Shown here: positions 59,686 to 64,000 of the stretch, piece after piece
How positions within the stretch are numbered: the stretch's first letter is position 1
Layout: each line of letters begins with the position of its first letter
NCBI RefSeq assembly: GCF_008253865.1
Contig: NZ_CP042331.1
Span: forward strand, 5,731,501 to 5,795,500
Length of the DNA: 64,000 nucleotides
From: Bosea sp. F3-2
Lineage (GTDB): Bacteria > Pseudomonadota > Alphaproteobacteria > Rhizobiales > Beijerinckiaceae
Direction of reading: 5' to 3'
Program-made: the position numbers and the translations under genes
The notes under the pieces: generated by a model
The model's database searches: none
Told to the model about the DNA's origin: nothing
What the model saw: the letters and a program-made list of their open reading frames with translations, nothing else

Positions 59686-59940
59686 ATGGTGAACCCCGGC
59701 AACCGCATCCTCGACGACATTGCCCGCCTCGCCACCGATGCGGCCGGAGCCGCGCAGGGCGTGCGCCGCGAGGTCGAGACCGTCGTGAAGACCCAGATCG
59801 AGCGCCTGCTGCGCGATCTCGACGTCGTCACCCGCGAGGAATTCGAGGCGGTGCGCGAGATGGCGCTGATCGCCCGTGAGGAGAACGACAAGCTCGCCGC
59901 CCGCCTCGCAGCGCTCGAGGAGAAGCTGGGCAAGTCCTGA
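59686..59940 (+). CDS. BMFP-domain protein, UbiK-like ubiquinone accessory factor
   Basis: An 84-residue, all-helical protein with two parts: an amphipathic N-terminal segment (NRILDDIARLATDAAG) and a coiled coil (TREEFEAVREMALIAREENDKLAARLAALEEKLG). This is the BMFP (YqiC/UbiK) pattern; UbiK is a trimeric membrane-fusogenic protein that helps ubiquinone biosynthesis in aerobic conditions. ATG at 59686 follows GGGAGAGAG. It stands alone; a COQ9-like gene lies 2.4 kb away on the same strand. Confidence 0.85.
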   Translation: MVNPGNRILDDIARLATDAAGAAQGVRREVETVVKTQIERLLRDLDVVTREEFEAVREMALIAREENDKLAARLAALEEKLGKS

Positions 59941-60269
59941 CTAACGAGTTCTGAACGGTCAGCCTCACAGCGATGGCCCTCATGCCCCCGCGTCATGTCC
60001 ACAGCCATGTGCTGTGGACAGCCCTTCGGAGGGATTGAGCCCACCGGGCGAATCCGCGGAGCTTCGCGTTGTGTTGGGAGCGTCACAGCGCCTGCGCTAT
60101 CGTCGGTGGAAAGAATTGATTCGTCGGGCGGATTCGCTTTCGGCCGATGAAGGGAGCGCCCCGCCCCGGGGTGTTCCGGAGGTGTGTTGCGTTCCTTCGG
60201 CTTTCCAGTCGCCGTGTTCCTCTTCTCGAACGCGCCGGGGCTCATGCCCCGGAAGGTGGACCCTAGGGC
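59941..60269. other. 330-bp intergenic region, UbiK-like / YbjN
   Basis: Contains a perfect 10-bp dyad TGTCCACAGC-CATGT-GCTGTGGACA (59996-60020) and a CCGGGG-CTCATG-CCCCGG hairpin at 60235-60252, just before the YbjN start. No gene and no member of the larger repeat families A to E seen. Confidence 0.6.
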
Positions 60270-60776
60270 ATGATGGACCTCGATATGGATGCCGAGCTGG
60301 ATCGGCCTTCCAACCCGCTCGACCTGTTCGAACGCCTTGCCGCTCTCAACGGTTGGACCTTCGACCGCGACAGCGAGGACGAGCTTTCGGTCGCGGTGAC
60401 CGGCGGCTGGTCGGAATATCACGTCGCGATCACCTGGCTCGCGGAGGTCGAGGCGCTGCACATCGCCTGTGCCTTCGACCTCAAGGTGCCGGAGCGGCGG
60501 CGCAGCGAGGTGCTGCAGCTCGTGAGCCTGGTCAATGAGCAGCTCTGGCTCGGCCATTTCGACCTGTGGAGCACCGAGAGCGTGGTGATGTACCGCCATG
60601 CTCTGCTGCTTTCCGGCGGGGCGGAGCCGACCGACGAGCAGGCGGCGGCGCTGGTCAAGACGGCGGTCGAGGCCTGCGAGCGCTACTACCAGGCCTTCCA
60701 GTTCGTCGTCTGGGCCGGCAAGACGGCCAAGGAGGGCATGGAGGGTGCCATCCTGGAGACGGTCGGCGAAGCCTGA
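60270..60776 (+). CDS. YbjN domain-containing protein
   Basis: A 168-residue YbjN-fold protein, an alpha/beta type related to type III secretion chaperones. Segments ERLAALNGWTFDRDSEDELSVAV and HIACAFDLKVPERRRSEVLQLVSLVNEQLWLGHFDLW are typical of alphaproteobacterial members, which are usually beside proC as here. Function unknown. ATG at 60270 or 60273. No signal peptide. Confidence 0.85.
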   Translation: MMDLDMDAELDRPSNPLDLFERLAALNGWTFDRDSEDELSVAVTGGWSEYHVAITWLAEVEALHIACAFDLKVPERRRSEVLQLVSLVNEQLWLGHFDLWSTESVVMYRHALLLSGGAEPTDEQAAALVKTAVEACERYYQAFQFVVWAGKTAKEGMEGAILETVGEA

Positions 60777-60840
60777 CCGGCCGCATTGCCGTCATGGCCG
60801 GGCTTGACCCTCTGCTGTCGGGTTGAGCGCGGCCGAGCCG

Positions 60841-61118
60841 CAGCTCCCCTTCTCCCACCCATCTCGGGCTTGCCCGAGATGGGCAGCTTTTGGTGCCGAA
60901 GTCGGCAACAGCCGACTTCGGTGCGGGAGAAGGTGGCGCGTAGCGCCGGATGAGGGGTCGCACAGGTCTTGAAAGCTTCGAAAAATGTCGCATCGGGCCA
61001 GCGATCGGCGTCGCGAGACCCCTCACCCTAACCCTCTCCCGCATCGAAGTCGGCTGTTGCCGACTTCGACACTTGGTCTGCTGATCTCGGGCAAGCCCGA
61101 GATCAGTGGGAGAGGGGA
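60841..61118. repeat. Composite repeat D with E modules in both terminal hairpins
   Basis: This is family D in reverse orientation to D1. The left hairpin arms CCTTCTCCC (60848-60856) and GGGAGAAGG (60925-60933) enclose E2 (hairpins 60858-60883 and 60896-60921). The right hairpin arms CCCTCTCCC (61032-61040) and GGGAGAGGG (61108-61116) enclose E3 (61044-61106), the reverse complement of E2. The internal sequence around GGATGAGGGGTC and CGAGACCCCTCACCCTAACC is shared with D1. It fills the YbjN-proC gap together with repeat C5. Confidence 0.9.
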
Positions 61119-61208
61119 TGGCGCGAGCATGTCTCCTTGGTCATCGCTCACTGGAAGCCTTCGGCGGAGCAAAGCTTTTCCCTGTTGCAGTTCAGTTGAA
61201 CCGGACAG

Positions 61209-61279
61209 ACGTGGGCTTGACCCGGCCATCTCTTGCAGGCTCTGGTCCTGAGATGCCCGGGGCAAGCCCGGGCATGACG
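61209..61279. repeat. Repeat family C-like, copy C5
   Basis: GTGGGCTTGACCCGGCCATC at the left, GATGCCCGGGGCAAGCCCGG plus GCATGAC at the right. A short, partly decayed relative of repeats B and C, 28 bp upstream of the proC start codon. Confidence 0.65.
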
Positions 61280-61306
61280 CCCTGGTCCCAAGCGACGAGA
61301 ACCGCC

Positions 61307-62128
61307 ATGTCGAATTCCCTTCCGCAATCGCTCGTCCTGATCGGCGCGGGCAAGATGGGCGGAGCGATGCTGGAGGGCTGGCTGCGCATCGGCATGGACC
61401 CGGCCGGCATCAGCATCATCGATCCCAAGCCTTCCGACGAGATGGTCGAGCTCGCTGGCGAGAAGGGGATGCGGCTCAACCCTTCCGCCAAGGAGATTCC
61501 CGCGGCCGATGTCGTCGTCCTCGCGACCAAGCCGCAGATGCTGGATACCGCCGCACCGGCCGTCCAGGCTTTCATCCATCCCCGGACGCTGCTGATCTCG
61601 ATCCTCGCCGGCAAGACGCTGGGCGATCTTGCCGCACGCCTGCCGAACGCCGCCGCGATCATTCGCGCCATGCCGAACCTGCCGGCCTCGGTGCAGCGCG
61701 GCGTCACCGCTGTCGCGCCCGGCAAGGGCGTCAGCGCCGCGCAGCGCGCCACCGCCGATGCGCTGCTCGGCAGCATCGGCAAGGTCGAGTGGCTCAACGA
61801 TGAGGGGCTGATCGACGCCGTCACGGCCGTCTCGGGTTCCGGCCCGGCCTATGTCTTCCATCTGGTCGAATGCCTGGCCGCGGCCGGGGCTGCGGCGGGG
61901 CTGCCCGCCGATGTGGCAGAGCGGCTGGCGCGGGCGACGGTGGAGGGCGCGGGCGAGCTGCTGTTCCAGTCGCCGCTGCCGCCGGGAACCCTGCGCCAGA
62001 ACGTGACCTCGCCGGGTGGCACCACGGCTGCCGCGCTCGAAGTGCTGATGGCGGATGACGGCTTGAAGCCGCTGATGAACAAGGCGGTGGCTGCTGCGAA
62101 ACGTCGCGCCGGCGAGCTTTCGGGCTGA
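61307..62128 (+). CDS. proC: Pyrroline-5-carboxylate reductase
   Basis: Last step of proline synthesis, NAD(P)H-dependent. 273 residues: nucleotide loop LIGAGKMGGAMLEG (residues 10-23), VVVLATKPQML, IIRAMPNLPASVQRG, and the ProC signature region around TAVSGSGPAYVFHLVE and LRQNVTSPGGTTAAALEVL. ATG at 61307 (MSNSLPQS) fits the family; longer upstream frames pass through repeat C5. A strong hairpin overlaps its stop codon. Confidence 0.96.
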   Translation: MSNSLPQSLVLIGAGKMGGAMLEGWLRIGMDPAGISIIDPKPSDEMVELAGEKGMRLNPSAKEIPAADVVVLATKPQMLDTAAPAVQAFIHPRTLLISILAGKTLGDLAARLPNAAAIIRAMPNLPASVQRGVTAVAPGKGVSAAQRATADALLGSIGKVEWLNDEGLIDAVTAVSGSGPAYVFHLVECLAAAGAAAGLPADVAERLARATVEGAGELLFQSPLPPGTLRQNVTSPGGTTAAALEVLMADDGLKPLMNKAVAAAKRRAGELSG

Positions 62129-62165
62129 AGCTGTTCAGTTTTCGTTGAAAACCGAACAGCTTCAG
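62125..62165 (+). terminator. Hairpin overlapping the proC stop codon
   Basis: Left arm 62125-62143 and right arm 62147-62165 pair over 19 positions with a single mismatch and a 3-nt loop; the arms contain GTTTTC and GAAAAC. The stop TGA (62126-62128) is in the left arm. There is no T tract after the stem, so termination is plausible but not certain; it may stabilise the 3' end. Confidence 0.5.
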
Positions 62166-62178
62166 GTCGTTGCGTAAC

Positions 62179-62222
62179 GCATTTTCTTCGCGCGAACCGG
62201 TTTCCACTTCGCTCGAAAATGC
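62179..62222. repeat. Palindrome of the GCATTTTC...GAAAATGC type
   Basis: Imperfect palindrome with outer arms GCATTTTC and GAAAATGC and inner TTCGCGCGAA near AACCGGTTTCCAC. This resembles a palindromic element I know as common in Rhizobiales intergenic DNA. It lies between proC and the TetR/COQ9-like gene. Confidence 0.6.
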
Positions 62223-62294
62223 TGCAGGCGGCCTTCCACCCGCCACGATAGCGGCCTAACCTCCTTTCGACGCGAAGCGAGAGGAGCTGTCCCC

Positions 62295-63047
62295 ATGGTC
62301 CGCAAACCCGTTTCCACGCCGCCGGCAGGCGCTGAGCCCGGGCCCGCCGCCAAGCCGGCCGATCCGCGCAAGCGCGCCGTCGATGCGCTGATGAAGCTTG
62401 CCGCCGAGCGGCCCTGGCATCAGATCGAGCTGCCGGATATCGCCACCGAGGCCGGGCTGACACTGGCGCAGCTGCGCGGGCTCTTCCCCTCCAAGCTCGC
62501 CATGCTGGGCGGCGTGACGCGCCTCGTCGACGAGGCGGTTCTGGCCGGCACGTCGGAGGATCTGGCAGGGGAGCCCGCCAAGGAGCGCATGTTCGATCTG
62601 GTGATGCGCCGGCTCGACGCGATGGCGCCGTACAAGGCGGGCCTGCGCAAGATCGTGCCCGTCATCCGGCGCGATCCGCTGGCGCTGGCGGCGCTCAACC
62701 GCGGCGCGATCAATTCCTGGCGCTACATGCTGGCTTCCGCCGGCATTCCGACCGAGGATGCGCTCGGGCATCTGCGCCTGCAGGGCGCGGTGCTGCTGAT
62801 GGCGCGGGTGTCCGAAACCTGGCTCGACGATGACGAGCCCGAGCTGTCGAAGACCATGGCACGGCTCGATCGCGAGCTGAATTTGGCCAGCTGCATCATG
62901 GCACGAGCGGAGGATGTACATCGCCTGACGGCGCCGTTCAGAGGGCTGGCGCGGGCGATCTGCTTCGGCCGGCCGTTGAAGGCGCGTCGGCGCGAGCGTG
63001 CCTCGGAGCGCGGCGAGGACAACGACGACTACGCACCGGCGATCTGA
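62295..63047 (+). CDS. TetR-fold protein, COQ9-like
   Basis: A 250-residue helical protein. Residues 25-75 form a TetR-type helix-turn-helix (RKRAVDALMKLAAERPWHQIELPDIATEAGL followed by LAQLRGLFPSKLAMLGGV). The C-terminal part (DALGHLRLQGAVLLMARVSETWLDDDEPELSKTMARLDREL) has the W-L-x-D and L-D-R-x-hydrophobic pattern of the COQ9 lipid-binding domain, which itself has a TetR fold. It could be a ubiquinone biosynthesis factor or a transcriptional regulator. The final 30 residues are basic and probably disordered. Single gene after proC. Confidence 0.65.
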   Translation: MVRKPVSTPPAGAEPGPAAKPADPRKRAVDALMKLAAERPWHQIELPDIATEAGLTLAQLRGLFPSKLAMLGGVTRLVDEAVLAGTSEDLAGEPAKERMFDLVMRRLDAMAPYKAGLRKIVPVIRRDPLALAALNRGAINSWRYMLASAGIPTEDALGHLRLQGAVLLMARVSETWLDDDEPELSKTMARLDRELNLASCIMARAEDVHRLTAPFRGLARAICFGRPLKARRRERASERGEDNDDYAPAI

Positions 63048-63100
63048 GCAGAGGCGCCGCTGCATCGCAGCGGCGAAAATGTGGCCGAAATGGGTCAATG

Positions 63101-63115
63101 TTAAGCGCGTTTTAG
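63101..63115. promoter_or_regulatory. CtrA-like site upstream of the chemoreceptor gene
   Basis: TTAA-GCGCGTT-TTAG matches the alphaproteobacterial CtrA consensus TTAA-N7-TTAAC at 7 of the 8 half-site core positions compared. It is 47 bp upstream of the chemoreceptor ATG, a position fitting direct regulation. Short and AT-containing sequences are rare in this GC-rich DNA, which adds weight, but a chance match is possible. Confidence 0.4.
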
Positions 63116-63161
63116 TCAATTTGCGCGAGGTGAAGGATCCCATCCCGCGCAGGAAACGCGT

Positions 63162-64000
63162 ATGTCTTTCTTCAAGAAGCTTGCGACCCTGTCGATCAGC
63201 CGTTCATTCGCCCTGATCGCAGCCCTGGCCGTGCTGATCGCGATCGGCAGTGTCGGCTACACGTTGAATGCCGCCCGCAACGAGATGCTCGCGCTGAAGC
63301 GCGCCGAGATGAAGAATCTCGTCGAAGCCGCAGCGACGACGGTGAAAGGCTATCTGGCGCGGGTCGAAGCCGGTGAGCTCAAGGAAGACGATGCCAAGAA
63401 GATGGCCATGGGGGCCCTCGGCAATGCGCGCTTTGATGATGGAAACTACTACTTCCTCATCAATTACGACGGCATTAGTGTCATGCATGCCAACAAGAAG
63501 ATCCAGTCGACGGACATGAAGTCGCTCAAGGACGCGGATGGCAAGTTCTTCGTCCAGGAGATGATCGCGCTGGTGAAGGCGAAGGGCGAAGGCTTCCTCG
63601 ACTATGGCTGGCTCAAGGCCGGCGACAAGGAGCCTTCCCTCAAGATCTCCTATGTCGTCGGCATTCCGAAGTGGCAGTGGGTGGTCGGTTCCGGCCTTCA
63701 TGTGCAGAATGTCGATGCCACCTTCATGAGCATGGTCGCGGGCGTCGCCAAGGTGCTCGTGCCGCTCGGCCTTCTCATGCTCGGCCTGGTCGTTGTGCTG
63801 AGCCGCCGCGCCACCGGCATGCTGCATTCGCTGAAGGGCTCGATGGAAGGCGTCGTCTCCGGGCATCTCGACACTGCGATCGAGCATCAGGAGCGCTCCG
63901 ACGAGATCGGCTCGATGGCGCGTTCGCTGGTGATCTTCCGCGATGCGGCCCTCGCCAAGGAGGCGATGGAGGCCGACAAGCTGCGCGCCGAGGAGGAAGC
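63162..64000 (+). CDS. Methyl-accepting chemotaxis protein, N-terminal part (runs off window)
   Basis: The first 279 codons of a chemoreceptor; no stop before the window edge. A membrane helix at about residues 13-33 is followed by a periplasmic single-cache type 2 domain (DDGNYYFLINYDGISVMHANKK, then SYVVGIPKWQWVVGSGLH), a second helix (about 190-212) and a HAMP domain (RRATGMLHSLKGSMEGVVSGHLDTAI with DEIGSMARSLVIFRD). The methyl-accepting coiled coil should follow beyond 64000. Start ATG 63162 has AGGA 9 nt upstream. The ligand is likely a small carboxylate or similar, but this cannot be read here. Confidence 0.9.
   Translation, partial: MSFFKKLATLSISRSFALIAALAVLIAIGSVGYTLNAARNEMLALKRAEMKNLVEAAATTVKGYLARVEAGELKEDDAKKMAMGALGNARFDDGNYYFLINYDGISVMHANKKIQSTDMKSLKDADGKFFVQEMIALVKAKGEGFLDYGWLKAGDKEPSLKISYVVGIPKWQWVVGSGLHVQNVDATFMSMVAGVAKVLVPLGLLMLGLVVVLSRRATGMLHSLKGSMEGVVSGHLDTAIEHQERSDEIGSMARSLVIFRDAALAKEAMEADKLRAEEE

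Noticed and set aside
59991..60020. DnaA-box-like TGTCCACA / TGTGGACA sites suggesting an origin
   Set aside because: They differ from TTATCCACA at two positions and occur only as one dyad; no AT-rich unwinding region or replication genes are near.
60841..61118. CRISPR array reading of the repeated hairpins
   Set aside because: The repeats are inverted pairs, not direct repeats with unique spacers, and no cas genes are present.
63056..63074. Terminator after the TetR/COQ9-like gene
   Set aside because: GCCGCTGC-ATC-GCAGCGGC is a good 8-bp stem but is followed by GAAAAT on the plus strand, so it lacks the T run for a terminator of that gene.

Overview
The window is GC-rich chromosomal DNA from an alphaproteobacterium, most likely of the order Hyphomicrobiales (Rhizobiales). 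Bosea- or Methylobacterium-like organisms fit best, but that level is inference. The signs are the gene content (alphaproteobacterial fused RibA, the MoxR-DUF58-DUF4159 module, UbiK- and COQ9-like proteins, DUF6111, DUF1285, rplY-pth-ychF, petABC with separate cytochrome b and c1) and a high density of palindromic intergenic repeats. I saw no rRNA, tRNA, CRISPR array, prophage or complete insertion sequence.

Layout. 0-8 kb, mostly minus strand: a tight operon of MDR dehydrogenase, PTPS-like protein, family-4-type glycosyltransferase and SAM methyltransferase, then (past a plus-strand cytochrome b561) RibA and a YfhO-type membrane protein. This looks like an uncharacterised pterin or pyrimidine-derived pathway. 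8-20 kb: opgH overlapping an FkbM methyltransferase, an exported unknown, hydroxypyruvate isomerase with glucokinase, an acyltransferase, an ABC-F ATPase, an SDR, a DUF805 protein and a metallophosphoesterase. 20-31 kb: a possible 38-residue gene, a Nudix protein, an exported argininosuccinate-lyase-like protein, a GNAT, and a four-gene MoxR/DUF58/BatA-DUF4159 membrane module. 31-38 kb: DUF1285, Nudix, DUF6111, CCA transferase, hemF, trmL, and an ABC exporter preceded by a perfect 46-bp inverted repeat.

37-44 kb: petABC (bc1 complex) with a strong terminator, then mtnP-apt-mtnA-aldolase, which forms a coherent methylthioadenosine salvage route to DHAP. 44-49 kb: a Tat-exported GH3 glucosidase divergent from opgG. 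48-53 kb: a tandem MaoC protein, ychF, pth and rplY, with an unrelated exported gene in the middle. 53-58 kb: a frameshifted GAF-GGDEF-EAL protein and the prs-queC-VUT operon. 57-64 kb: a lipoprotein, an M24-fold hydrolase without metal ligands, UbiK-like, YbjN, proC, a TetR/COQ9-like protein and the start of a chemoreceptor that runs off the window.

The intergenic DNA is the most structured part. At least four palindromic repeat families are interspersed (named A to D/E here). They include a two-hairpin element with paired base changes between copies, and a composite element in which both terminal hairpin loops are replaced by the same two-hairpin insert.
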